Shown here: positions 16,570 to 24,363 of the stretch, in pieces
Numbering within the stretch: position 1 is the stretch's first letter
Layout of the letters: each line of letters begins with the position of its first letter
Assembly (NCBI GenBank): GCA_044432975.1
Contig: JAWXUC010000003.1
Coordinates: 76,900 to 140,899, forward strand
Length of the DNA stretch: 64,000 nt
Reading direction: 5' to 3'
Source: JAWXUC01 sp044432975
Lineage (GTDB): Bacteria > Pseudomonadota > Alphaproteobacteria > RF32 > CAG-239
Translations under genes and position numbers: made by a program
The notes under the pieces: generated by a model
Databases searched by the model: none
Seen by the model: only the letters and a program-made list of their open reading frames with translations
Told to the model about the DNA's origin: nothing

Positions 16570-16601
16570 TTATTACTACATTACTAGTAATGTAGTAATA
16601 A
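16570..16601. promoter_or_regulatory. Perfect 32-bp palindrome, shared with the 42.5 kb locus
   Basis: The half-site TTATTACTACATTACT is followed by its exact reverse complement with CTAG at the centre. It lies just past the stop of the winged-helix gene and between two convergent genes, so it may be a terminator stem or a protein-binding site. A similar hairpin is at 42549-42582, beside the second copy of the leader RNA. Confidence 0.6.
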
Positions 16602-16632
16602 TAAGCGTAATAATTTATGGCGTTATTAAATT

Positions 16633-16962
16633 TTATTGGTGTAAAAATTTATTTTCAGTTCTGTTGATTGGGGTTTCGTCGTTTTTGATTTTTGATTTTT
16701 TATAATTATAAAACTCTTCTAACAATTCTTTTATCTTTTTTACTTCTAAAACAATACAATAACCTATTGGAGTTATTACAAAATCTTCACCTTCAAAAAC
16801 AGCTAGTTTTACACCAATAAGTTTTTCCATTTCATCAAATGCTAACTGTTTTCTTTTTGAGGAACATTTTATTGTTTGTGTTTTTTCATTGTAACAATCT
16901 AAAAAATACAATAAATTTTCAGCCAATCTCAATTTTTGTTTTATTTCTTGTTTATCAATCAT
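16633..16962 (-). CDS. Small stand-alone winged-helix DNA-binding protein
   Basis: The 109-residue protein has a helical N-terminal half and then MEKLIGVKLAVFEGEDFVITPIGYCIVLEVKKI. This matches the second half of a LysR/ModE-type winged helix (family pattern: LEEELGVKLF, then a wing, then LTEAG, then a long helix). There is no effector domain. I start it at 16962, where GAGGAG precedes the ATG. It is preceded on the same strand by a structured leader with a terminator, so it is probably controlled by attenuation or read-through. A tail of about 25 polar residues ends the protein. Its target is unknown. The adjacent palindrome is a candidate operator. Confidence 0.6.
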   Translation of the reverse strand: MIDKQEIKQKLRLAENLLYFLDCYNEKTQTIKCSSKRKQLAFDEMEKLIGVKLAVFEGEDFVITPIGYCIVLEVKKIKELLEEFYNYKKSKIKNDETPINRTENKFLHQ

Positions 16963-16983
16963 TTTTTGCTCCTCAATTAAAAA

Positions 16984-17145
16984 TAAAAAAACCATCTTTA
17001 ATAAAGATGGTGGAGCTCAAAAAAACTGTGAACGAACAGTCCTTACTTCTTCGTGCAATAAATTGCCTTATTCCGTAAGCTCCACCTTTTGTGGAGTTCG
17101 TTCAATGATGTTTTTTGAAGCACCGCTCTTTATCTCTAAAGAGCA
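16984..17145 (-). ncRNA. Structured leader or small RNA, copy 1
   Basis: On the minus strand a promoter is followed at once by a hairpin (GCTCTTTA/TAAAGAGC, 17125-17144). Then come an outer helix TGAACGAAC/GTTCGTTCA, inner hairpins, and a terminator (stem 16991-17011, then T-rich) 22 nt before the winged-helix gene. Segment 17009-17017 (GGTGGAGCT on plus) can pair with 17078-17086, but the latter can instead form a local hairpin with 17091-17096. The long-range pair shares 3 nt with the terminator stem, so a switch is possible. A second copy with different sequence but the same plan is at 42592-42750. I match it to no known riboswitch. Confidence 0.65.
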
Positions 17146-17150
17146 ATATC

Positions 17151-17178
17151 AATATAAATCAGTAAAATTAAAAGTAAA
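17151..17178 (-). promoter_or_regulatory. Promoter of leader RNA copy 1
   Basis: On the minus strand TTTACT (17173-17178) and TATATT (17151-17156) are spaced 16 nt. The first hairpin of the RNA begins 6 nt after the -10, as at the second copy. Confidence 0.55.
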
Positions 17179-17195
17179 GGAAAAATAAAAAAAGC

Positions 17196-17282
17196 TGTCA
17201 TTGCGAGCGAAGCGTAGCAATACAATCAAAAAAAATTGCATAATAAATTAGATTAGATTGCCGCGCTCCGCTCGCAATGACA
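17196..17282. repeat. Two-armed palindromic repeat (CATTGCGAGCG family)
   Basis: GTCATTGCGAGCGAAGCG at the left and CCGCTCGCAATGAC at the right are inverted around an AT-rich core of about 30 bp. Other full copies are at 42822-42905 and 50919-51001. Comparable short repeats are widespread in bacterial genomes. Confidence 0.8.
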
Positions 17283-17415
17283 TAAAACAACAAATTTGAT
17301 AAAAAATCACTACTTTAAGCGAAAAACAAAGAATACTTTTAGACAATATTATAAACAACTATTAATTTTAATTTAACCTTTATATTATAAAATAAAAACT
17401 AAAGGAGATTTTACT

Positions 17416-18018
17416 ATGTTTGAATTAACAGACCAATTAGTGCCTATGGTGGTAGAACAAACTGCTAAAGGTGAACGTTCTTATGATATATATTCTAGAT
17501 TATTAAAAGAAAGAATTATCTTTTTAACAGGACAAGTTGATGATAATATTTCATCACTTATTTGCGCTCAACTTTTATTCTTAGAAGCTGAAGACCCTAA
17601 GAAAGATATCAATTTTTATATCAACTCACCTGGCGGTGTTGTAACATCTGGAATGGCTATGTATGACACAATGCAATATATTTCTTGTGATGTTTCAACA
17701 ATTTGTATTGGTCAAGCTTGCTCTATGGGTTCTTTGCTTTTGGCTGGTGGCGCTAAAGGTAAAAGATTTTGTTTGCCAAACTCAAGGGTTATGATTCACC
17801 AACCTAGTGGTGGTTTTAGAGGTCAAGCAACTGATATTGAAATTCATGCAAAAGAAATTTTAGGTATGAAAAAACGTTTGAATGAAATTTATTCTCATCA
17901 TACTGGCAAAAAAATTGCAGACATTGAAAAAGCAATGGAAAGAGACAACTTTATGAGCCCTGAAGAAGCTAAAAAGTTTGGTCTTATTGATGAAATTGTT
18001 GATAAAAGAAAGGCTTAA
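17416..18018 (+). CDS. clpP: ATP-dependent Clp protease proteolytic subunit
   Basis: ClpP is the serine peptidase barrel of the ClpXP protease, which degrades ssrA-tagged and regulatory proteins. The catalytic Ser is in GQACSMGSLLLAGG near residue 101, the His in RVMIHQPSGG near residue 126, and the Asp follows near residue 175. The 200-residue length is normal. AAAGGAG gives a strong start. It lies 5 nt upstream of clpX, as expected. smpB in this window supplies the partner pathway that generates tagged substrates. Confidence 0.98.
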   Translation: MFELTDQLVPMVVEQTAKGERSYDIYSRLLKERIIFLTGQVDDNISSLICAQLLFLEAEDPKKDINFYINSPGGVVTSGMAMYDTMQYISCDVSTICIGQACSMGSLLLAGGAKGKRFCLPNSRVMIHQPSGGFRGQATDIEIHAKEILGMKKRLNEIYSHHTGKKIADIEKAMERDNFMSPEEAKKFGLIDEIVDKRKA

Positions 18019-18023
18019 ATAAA

Positions 18024-19319
18024 ATGAGTGAAAATAATAAAGATGAAGTAACTTGTTCTTTTTGTGGCAAGCCACAAAGCGAAGTTAAAAAACTTGTTGC
18101 AGGTCGCGGTGTATTTATCTGTGATGAATGTATTGAAGTTTGTTTGAGTATTTTAACTCAAGAATTTATGCCAGAAGAAAAGAAAGAACTTGAAAAACAA
18201 GGCTTAACAACTGGCGAAAAACTCCCTACTCCATCTAAAATTAAAGAGTTTTTAGATCAATATGTTATTGGTCAAGAAGATGCAAAAAAAGTGCTTTCTG
18301 TGGCGGTTTATAACCATTATAAGCGTTTGGATTCTGCTAAAAAAACAGATGTAGAAATTTCTAAATCAAACGTTGTTTTAATTGGATCTACTGGTTCTGG
18401 TAAAACATTGTTAGCTCAAACTTTAGCAAAAGTATTAGACGTACCTTTTGCAATATCTGATGCAACAACTTTAACAGAAGCTGGTTATGTTGGTGAAGAC
18501 GTTGAAAACATTGTTTTGCGCCTTGTACAATCTGCTAATTATGACATCGAAAAAGCTCAACGTGGTATTATTTATGTTGATGAAATTGATAAAATTTCTA
18601 AAAAAACAGATAGTGCTTCTATTACAAGAGACGTTTCTGGTGAAGGTGTGCAACAAGCTTTATTGAAAATCATTGAAGGTACTGTTGCTAATGTTCCTCC
18701 TCAAGGTGGAAGAAAACACCCTCAACAAGAGTTTTTAAAAGTAGACACATCTAACATTTTATTTATTTGTGGCGGTGCGTTTGCAGGTTTAGAAAAAATT
18801 GTATCTAGAAGAAAAACAGAAAAAACATCTATTGGTTTTGGTGCAAAAGTTGAAAAAGCTGATGAAAAAAATGTTGGTGAAATAATTAAAGGCGCACAAC
18901 CTGAAGACTTGTTAAAATATGGCTTAATTCCTGAGTTTATTGGCCGTTTGCCTGTTATTACAACATTAGAAGATTTAGATGTTGATGCATTGATTAGGGT
19001 TTTAACAGAGCCTAAAAACGCTATTGTAAAGCAATATCAAGCATTGTTTGATATGGAAGATGTTAAATTAACATTTACCAACAAAGCTCTTGGTGAAATT
19101 GCTAAAAAAGCAATAGAAAGAAAAACAGGTGCTAGAGGTTTGCGCGCAATTATGGAAGAACATTTATTAAATTTAATGTATGAAATTCCTGATAATAAAG
19201 ATTTGGTAGAAATTGTTATTGATGACAAAACAATTTCTGAAAACAAAGCGCCAAAAATGGTATATGCAAAAAAAGAAGCAACTAAAAAAGAAACTTCTAA
19301 AAAGAAAAAAGCATCATAA
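18024..19319 (+). CDS. clpX: ATP-dependent Clp protease ATP-binding subunit ClpX
   Basis: ClpX unfolds substrates and feeds them to ClpP. The N-terminal zinc-binding domain has CSFCGKPQ and CDECIEVC. Walker A is GSTGSGKTLLAQ near residue 118 and Walker B is IIYVDEIDKI. The IGF-type ClpP-docking loop appears as SIGFGAK. The C-terminal 20 residues are Lys-rich. Length is 431 residues. Confidence 0.98.
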   Translation: MSENNKDEVTCSFCGKPQSEVKKLVAGRGVFICDECIEVCLSILTQEFMPEEKKELEKQGLTTGEKLPTPSKIKEFLDQYVIGQEDAKKVLSVAVYNHYKRLDSAKKTDVEISKSNVVLIGSTGSGKTLLAQTLAKVLDVPFAISDATTLTEAGYVGEDVENIVLRLVQSANYDIEKAQRGIIYVDEIDKISKKTDSASITRDVSGEGVQQALLKIIEGTVANVPPQGGRKHPQQEFLKVDTSNILFICGGAFAGLEKIVSRRKTEKTSIGFGAKVEKADEKNVGEIIKGAQPEDLLKYGLIPEFIGRLPVITTLEDLDVDALIRVLTEPKNAIVKQYQALFDMEDVKLTFTNKALGEIAKKAIERKTGARGLRAIMEEHLLNLMYEIPDNKDLVEIVIDDKTISENKAPKMVYAKKEATKKETSKKKKAS

Positions 19320-19337
19320 TACTATTATGAATAACTT

Positions 19338-19368
19338 CAAAAAAAGAGGCTTAAAAAAGCCTCTTTTT
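19338..19368. terminator. Bidirectional terminator between clpX and a convergent gene
   Basis: AAAGAGGCTT pairs with AAGCCTCTTT across AAAA. T-runs are present on both strands. Confidence 0.9.
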
Positions 19369-19370
19369 TA

Positions 19371-21428
19371 TTATCTGCCACCTGAAAGGCGTCTTTGTCT
19401 TTCTTCGATGATTTTTCTAGCTTCTTCAGGTTCTTGTTGACCATTCTTTCTAGCCTCTCGAAGCTCTTCTCTTGCACTGTCAACCTTAGCTCTTTCTGGA
19501 TCTTTATCAATTTCAGGAAACAAGCTTTTATTTTTTACAGCATGGCGTAAAATTTTGGTTTTCATCTCTATAGAAACATCTTTTAAATCTTCTTTTTTAG
19601 GAACATTTTTAATTTCTACACCTTGCTCTAAACACGCAGCTAACAAACGAGCCTTGTATTCTGGAGATTTAATGTTTCCAAAATTAACCACCATATTTCC
19701 TTCCTTTGCACGTTTGGCAATATCTAAAAAATCTTCATAATCAGGAATTGATGGTTTGCCATCTTTATCTTTTGCACCAAGACTAATATTGTTTTCTGCA
19801 TTTGCTTGAACAATTGTTTGGCGACCATCTTCTTTTTTAATAGTAGCTGAATATATTTTAGAGGTTGCATCTCTATTATAAGTATATCCCTTGTCTGCGG
19901 CAGACTTTCTATAAAATTTATCAAGTTTTACAACATATTCATCATCAATATTAGGATCTGGCTCTGGAGGATTATTAGGGTCATAACCAGAAATGTTTAG
20001 AACTTCATCTTCAATATCATTGCGATCTTTAGCTAAATCCCACTCTTCTCTATTTATATATTTTGCATAATCCAATAACTCTGGATCTACTTTTTCTTTT
20101 CTCTTTTTAACTTTATCCTTGCATGGATTAATAACATTATCCATAAATTTATCATCAATTTTAGCATGTTTAATATCTTCTGCCAAATTTACAGGAACCA
20201 TTTTTCCTGTTTCTGGATCAAGCACAGAAAACTGATATATTAATTTACGTTGCTTTAAGTATTCTGGGTCATTTTCACTATCATTATCGCCAATTTTATG
20301 ACTTGGATGATTTTCTGCCCATGCAGTTAATTCTGTTTGAAATTGATTGTTTGTATCACCAATTTCTTTATACAATGGAGCGATATTATCATCCCAATCT
20401 TTAATAACATCTTTAGCAACTTGTTTATGATCTGTCAAATAAGCTTTAATATCTTGTTTTATTTCATCTTCAGATTTTCCGTTAGATTTTCCTTCTGCTC
20501 TAATTTTTTTTATGCTATCTAAAACACAAAATTCTGAAGTATAATTTTCAAAAACGCTTTCATCTTCACCATTTTTGAAATAATTATCAATATTCTTAAA
20601 AACAGAGGCTAAAACTGCAGATTTTTCATCATCTTCCATCAACCTTGTTTTATTTTCTAAACTTGTTTCACCTGAATTAGGGCGAAGCTCAAATGCGGTT
20701 AAGTAGTCATCTGTTTGAGCGTGTTTAATCTCATGAAAAAGAGTAGTATTAAACCCTTCTTTTGCTTGTGGTTCATTAGAAAAGTTTTGAAGATAACTGG
20801 TAAACATATTAAGACTTCTAGAATCGGGAAACTTTTGAGCCAACTTTCCTTGAATATCTTTTTCCCCAGCTGCTTTTAGGGCATCATACTCTGTTTTCAT
20901 TTCACTAATAATTTTTCCATCGTCATCACTAAATCTACCAACGATATCAAACATTTTGATTGTTTTATCTCCAAAGTATAATCCTCTGGTCAAACTATTA
21001 GAAACACTATTATCATCACCTTTATATGAAGGGTTGCCATTTGCATCAAAAGAAACATCAAAAAAAACGGTTTCTCTAACAACTTTACCACCAATAGCCT
21101 TAAAGCTATTAGGAATTTCATCATCGTTTATAACGGCAGATGAATTTAAATAAATCCCTGGTTTTTGTGCTTTTCTATTAGCAACGTCTTCTTTAACTTG
21201 AGAGTTATCTGAAAGCTCACTTTTAAAATCTGCGGTTTGGTTTTTACGTCTAACCTTATCTAATCTTTCTGAGTAAAGTTCTTCTGTTTTATTAACTAAA
21301 AAAGGTGGCACAGGAAAATCTGTTCCTGAAAATTGTTTTTCACGTTCATAGCTTTTAACGTCAACGTTTCCAACTTGATTTTCATCATATAAAACAACAT
21401 CACCATTTGCTAATCTAATATGCTTCAT
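19371..21428 (-). CDS. Unknown 685-aa protein with HEIKH zinc-peptidase-like motif
   Basis: I do not recognise the full protein. It is hydrophilic, Lys/Asp/Glu-rich and has no signal peptide or membrane segment. Near residue 232 it has TTLFHEIKHAQTDD, a match to the HExxH zinc-binding helix preceded by hydrophobic residues, as in many metallopeptidases. Acidic residues about 30 positions later (LMEDDEKSAVLASVF) could supply a third ligand. The C-terminal third contains NMVVNFGNIKSPEYKARLLAACLEQGVEI, a compact alpha/beta-looking stretch. In a host-associated bacterium a soluble HExxH protein of this kind is an effector candidate, but this is inference. It is monocistronic, with GGGAG before the ATG. 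Confidence 0.65.
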   Translation of the reverse strand: MKHIRLANGDVVLYDENQVGNVDVKSYEREKQFSGTDFPVPPFLVNKTEELYSERLDKVRRKNQTADFKSELSDNSQVKEDVANRKAQKPGIYLNSSAVINDDEIPNSFKAIGGKVVRETVFFDVSFDANGNPSYKGDDNSVSNSLTRGLYFGDKTIKMFDIVGRFSDDDGKIISEMKTEYDALKAAGEKDIQGKLAQKFPDSRSLNMFTSYLQNFSNEPQAKEGFNTTLFHEIKHAQTDDYLTAFELRPNSGETSLENKTRLMEDDEKSAVLASVFKNIDNYFKNGEDESVFENYTSEFCVLDSIKKIRAEGKSNGKSEDEIKQDIKAYLTDHKQVAKDVIKDWDDNIAPLYKEIGDTNNQFQTELTAWAENHPSHKIGDNDSENDPEYLKQRKLIYQFSVLDPETGKMVPVNLAEDIKHAKIDDKFMDNVINPCKDKVKKRKEKVDPELLDYAKYINREEWDLAKDRNDIEDEVLNISGYDPNNPPEPDPNIDDEYVVKLDKFYRKSAADKGYTYNRDATSKIYSATIKKEDGRQTIVQANAENNISLGAKDKDGKPSIPDYEDFLDIAKRAKEGNMVVNFGNIKSPEYKARLLAACLEQGVEIKNVPKKEDLKDVSIEMKTKILRHAVKNKSLFPEIDKDPERAKVDSAREELREARKNGQQEPEEARKIIEERQRRLSGGR

Positions 21429-21477
21429 TTTTGTGCTCCCATAATTTCTATTATGGTATCATAAAAATGCCTATAGG

Positions 21478-23205
21478 TCAATAACTAATGTTAGCCAGAA
21501 GTTCTGCTTTTTCTTTTTTGCAAAGGGTGTATTTTTCATAAACATCTTCTGGAATATCTGCAGATGTTTCTATAACGCGCATACACTCTTTTATTTCTAA
21601 ATCCATTTTTTTTATTTGGATTTCTAGCATGGTTTGCTCTAAGTCTTTTTCAATATCGACAGGGTTTCTTTCTACCAACATTTCATATTCCCAAAAAGAT
21701 TTTATCATTACATTTGATTTGGTTTCTTGATTATTATGAGCTTCTAAAACATTATCCAATAAGTCTTTTAATTCTGGATTGTTTATTTTAAATGTTGCTA
21801 GTTTTTCTTGCCATCTGTCTATTAAATGTGGAGCGAAAGTAATTATTGCTAAAATTCTTTTTAACAAGTGTTCATCAAAATCTACTTTAAAATCATTTAC
21901 AACCGTTTTAGGTTGATTATTTCTTTGAGATTTAAAACCGCCACCGAGTTCTTTTTTTATGATTTCTTTCATTGCTTGAGTGTAATAATTGCGAATACTA
22001 TCATCTTTTATTTCTTTCACATCATTAAGCGCATTACGCTCTAATAATGCTTTTTTTTCTGGGCTTGTTGGTTCTACGTTTGTGATATTTTTCTTCCACA
22101 AAACATCTATCAATGGAGTTGTTTGAATAATAAATTTTTCAAATTCTGTAGCGCCTTTTTCTTTTAAGTATTCATCAGGATCAAGTTTTTCTGGTAAAAA
22201 CACATATTTTAATGATTTTCCTGCACTTAAAATTGGCAGAGCCCTATCTGCAGAGCGCATAGCTGCACGAGTACCTGCGTTATCACCATCAAAGCACAAT
22301 GTTGGTTCTGCAACAATTTTCCAAGCGTCTAAAATTTGGTCTTCTGTTAAAGCTGTGCCAAGTGGTGCAACCGCATTAAAAAAGCCAGATTTATCAAGCG
22401 CAATAACATCCATATAGCCTTCACAAACAATAAGCTGTTTTGATTTAAAAGCAATTTCACGAGCATTGTTCATATTATATAAAATTCTGCGTTTGTTAAA
22501 AATTGGAGTTTCTGGAGAATTGAGATATTTAGGTTCTGAGCCATCCATAACTCTGCCACCAAAAGCAATTGGATGCTTTTTCTTATCAAAAATAGGAATC
22601 ATTACCCTATCTCTAAAAAAGTCATAAGTTTTGCGACCTTCTTCTTGAGGTGTTGTAATAAGCCCAAGCTCTTGCATTTCTTTTTCTGCAACATTTTGAG
22701 ATAATAATAAATTTTTAAGCTTGTTGTTTAAGGGAGCGTAACCTAATCTAAACTTTTTAATGATATCATCACCAAAGCCACGATTGTATAAATATTGAAG
22801 AGCCTCTTTGCCATCTTCTGCATATAATGTTTTTTCAAAAAACTGAACAGCAAGCTCCATAACATCATATAAAGATTTTCTTTTTTCTAGAGCTTCTTTA
22901 TTTTCTGGCTTGAATGTTGGCATTGTAAGGCCTGCAATATTTGCTAATTTTTCAACGGCTTCAATAAACGAATGACCGTTTTGTTCCATTTCAAAACGAA
23001 CGATATCACCATGAGCTCCACAACCAAAACAATGATAAAAACCTTTTTGCTCATTGACCGTAAAAGACGGAGTTTTCTCATTATGAAAAGGGCATAAACC
23101 AACATATTCCCTACCCTTTTTGGTGAGTTTAACTTTTGCGCCAACAACATCGGCAACAGATATTTTATCTCTTAATTCTTCTATAAATGCATATAAATCT
23201 GACAT
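21478..23205 (-). CDS. dnaG: DNA primase
   Basis: DnaG makes RNA primers for replication. I start it at 23205 (MSDLYAFIEELRDKI), since DnaG normally begins this way. A longer frame upstream has no support. The CHC2 zinc finger is CPFHNEKTPSFTVNEQKGFYHCFGC near residues 40-65, then the RNA polymerase core with FGGRVMDGSEPKYLNSPETPIF, and the TOPRIM residues in VCEGYMDVIAL and CFDGDNAG. The C-terminal domain that would bind DnaB is shorter and diverged. The protein has 575 residues. dnaB lies 2.3 kb away on the other strand. Confidence 0.97.
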   Translation of the reverse strand: MSDLYAFIEELRDKISVADVVGAKVKLTKKGREYVGLCPFHNEKTPSFTVNEQKGFYHCFGCGAHGDIVRFEMEQNGHSFIEAVEKLANIAGLTMPTFKPENKEALEKRKSLYDVMELAVQFFEKTLYAEDGKEALQYLYNRGFGDDIIKKFRLGYAPLNNKLKNLLLSQNVAEKEMQELGLITTPQEEGRKTYDFFRDRVMIPIFDKKKHPIAFGGRVMDGSEPKYLNSPETPIFNKRRILYNMNNAREIAFKSKQLIVCEGYMDVIALDKSGFFNAVAPLGTALTEDQILDAWKIVAEPTLCFDGDNAGTRAAMRSADRALPILSAGKSLKYVFLPEKLDPDEYLKEKGATEFEKFIIQTTPLIDVLWKKNITNVEPTSPEKKALLERNALNDVKEIKDDSIRNYYTQAMKEIIKKELGGGFKSQRNNQPKTVVNDFKVDFDEHLLKRILAIITFAPHLIDRWQEKLATFKINNPELKDLLDNVLEAHNNQETKSNVMIKSFWEYEMLVERNPVDIEKDLEQTMLEIQIKKMDLEIKECMRVIETSADIPEDVYEKYTLCKKEKAELLANISY

Positions 23206-23251
23206 AATCACACTATATAGCTTTTGATTATTGTTGCAAGTCTTTTTTATC

Positions 23252-23279
23252 TTGACTTTTAATATAAATATTGTACTTG
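23252..23279 (+). promoter_or_regulatory. Putative promoter of the first acidic paralog
   Basis: TTGACTTTTAA at 23252, with a weak -10 (TACTTG) after 16 nt. The -35 region is the same 11 nt as that before the second paralog at 24266. Confidence 0.45.
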
Positions 23280-23325
23280 TTTGGACAAATTTAATTATAT
23301 ATTTCACTTATTTACTAATTATACC

Positions 23326-24213
23326 ATGAAAAAAATTAAAAAATCAGAGAGCGGAATTATCTTAGAGACAATTCTTAGCAACAACAGTCAAGAAGTTAAG
23401 CCTATTTTTGAGGAAGCAACCTTTAGAATGTATGGTGTTAATATTCTTATTGCTAAGCAATGCGGTTCTTTTATTTGCTATGTTTACAATGATGATTCAA
23501 TTGTAATTGCGGAGCTTGGGCTGAGCTTTATGCTTAAAGATGACAACGAAGAAACTATCTTACTTTTCAAAAGAAATGAAGAGTGGCCTAAAACTATTTT
23601 GTTTGAAAACCTTGAATTTGGAACAGGCCTTGCAACTTTAAGTGATGACGAATTTATCATTGACGAAAAAGCAAATTTTATTTGTGTTAATTTTGGAGAT
23701 TCAGCATCGAAGTTTGAGATTGTAAATGGAGAAATTGTTGAAGTTGATTGTGAGTGCTTTTCTCAAGAAAATGACGAGGAATTTGAGTATTCACTCTTCA
23801 AAATCACAACTGTTGACAAGACAGCAAATGTTTGGGGGATGAAAAATGGGCTTAAAGAAAAAAGCCTAGGATTGCTCACTATTATCAAAGAGTTCAAAAC
23901 TGGCTATTTGCTTTATAGTGAAGAAGACAACATTTGTGTTACATTCTTTAAGAGTAAAGATGATTATTATGAAATCTATTACCCTGATGAGTTTATTGAA
24001 GACATCTTTGACAACTCAATTACTACAACTTCAATTTCTGCAAAAGAGGTTCTTGTTGTTTACATTAACGGAGAAGAGAAATCTTTCTTTATTCTAAACA
24101 ATAATGAAGTTAATTTTGACGAGGAAACAAATTCATTAAATGTCAAGATTGATGGAGTTTGGAAGTGTTTTTGCTTCAAAGATGCTCGCATTCAGCTTGT
24201 TGTTAAAGACTAA
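23326..24213 (+). CDS. Acidic protein of unknown function, paralog A
   Basis: Starting at the ATG at 23326 gives 295 residues rich in Glu, Asp, Phe and Ile with strong alternation of hydrophobic residues, suggesting beta structure. There is no signal peptide. It is a diverged paralog of the next gene: EETILLFKRNEEWPKTILF here corresponds to ENFVLLFEQDDHWFNTLVY there, and both end with a short NSL-V-VDGV segment. There is no Shine-Dalgarno sequence. Codons ending in C and CTT/CTC leucine are more common than in neighbouring housekeeping genes, which suggests separate ancestry. Function unknown. Confidence 0.7.
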   Translation: MKKIKKSESGIILETILSNNSQEVKPIFEEATFRMYGVNILIAKQCGSFICYVYNDDSIVIAELGLSFMLKDDNEETILLFKRNEEWPKTILFENLEFGTGLATLSDDEFIIDEKANFICVNFGDSASKFEIVNGEIVEVDCECFSQENDEEFEYSLFKITTVDKTANVWGMKNGLKEKSLGLLTIIKEFKTGYLLYSEEDNICVTFFKSKDDYYEIYYPDEFIEDIFDNSITTTSISAKEVLVVYINGEEKSFFILNNNEVNFDEETNSLNVKIDGVWKCFCFKDARIQLVVKD

Positions 24214-24226
24214 AGATTTCATCTAC

Positions 24227-24258
24227 AGTATTAAGGAGGTTTTTACCTCCTTTTTTTT
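24227..24258 (+). terminator. Terminator of paralog A
   Basis: AAGGAGGT pairs with ACCTCCTT, followed by eight T residues. Confidence 0.9.
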
Positions 24259-24265
24259 ATTTGTC

Positions 24266-24293
24266 TTGACTTTTAAAACGCTAATTGTAAGTT
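24266..24293 (+). promoter_or_regulatory. Putative promoter of paralog B
   Basis: TTGACT at 24266-24271 and TAAGTT at 24288-24293 are spaced 16 nt. The -35 context TTGACTTTTAA is shared with paralog A. Confidence 0.5.
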
Positions 24294-24363
24294 TTATGTG
24301 AATTTAAATTACATATACAATTACATATACATTAACCTTTTTTATTAATTAAATCACAAAATT

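Noticed and set aside
16633..16962. Winged-helix gene as an antitoxin of a toxin-antitoxin pair
   Set aside because: No partner toxin gene lies next to it; the neighbour rlmH is a housekeeping gene in convergent orientation.
16984..17145. Leader RNA as TPP, cobalamin, SAM, fluoride or guanidine riboswitch
   Set aside because: I could not find the conserved core strings of these classes. A covariance search is needed to be sure.
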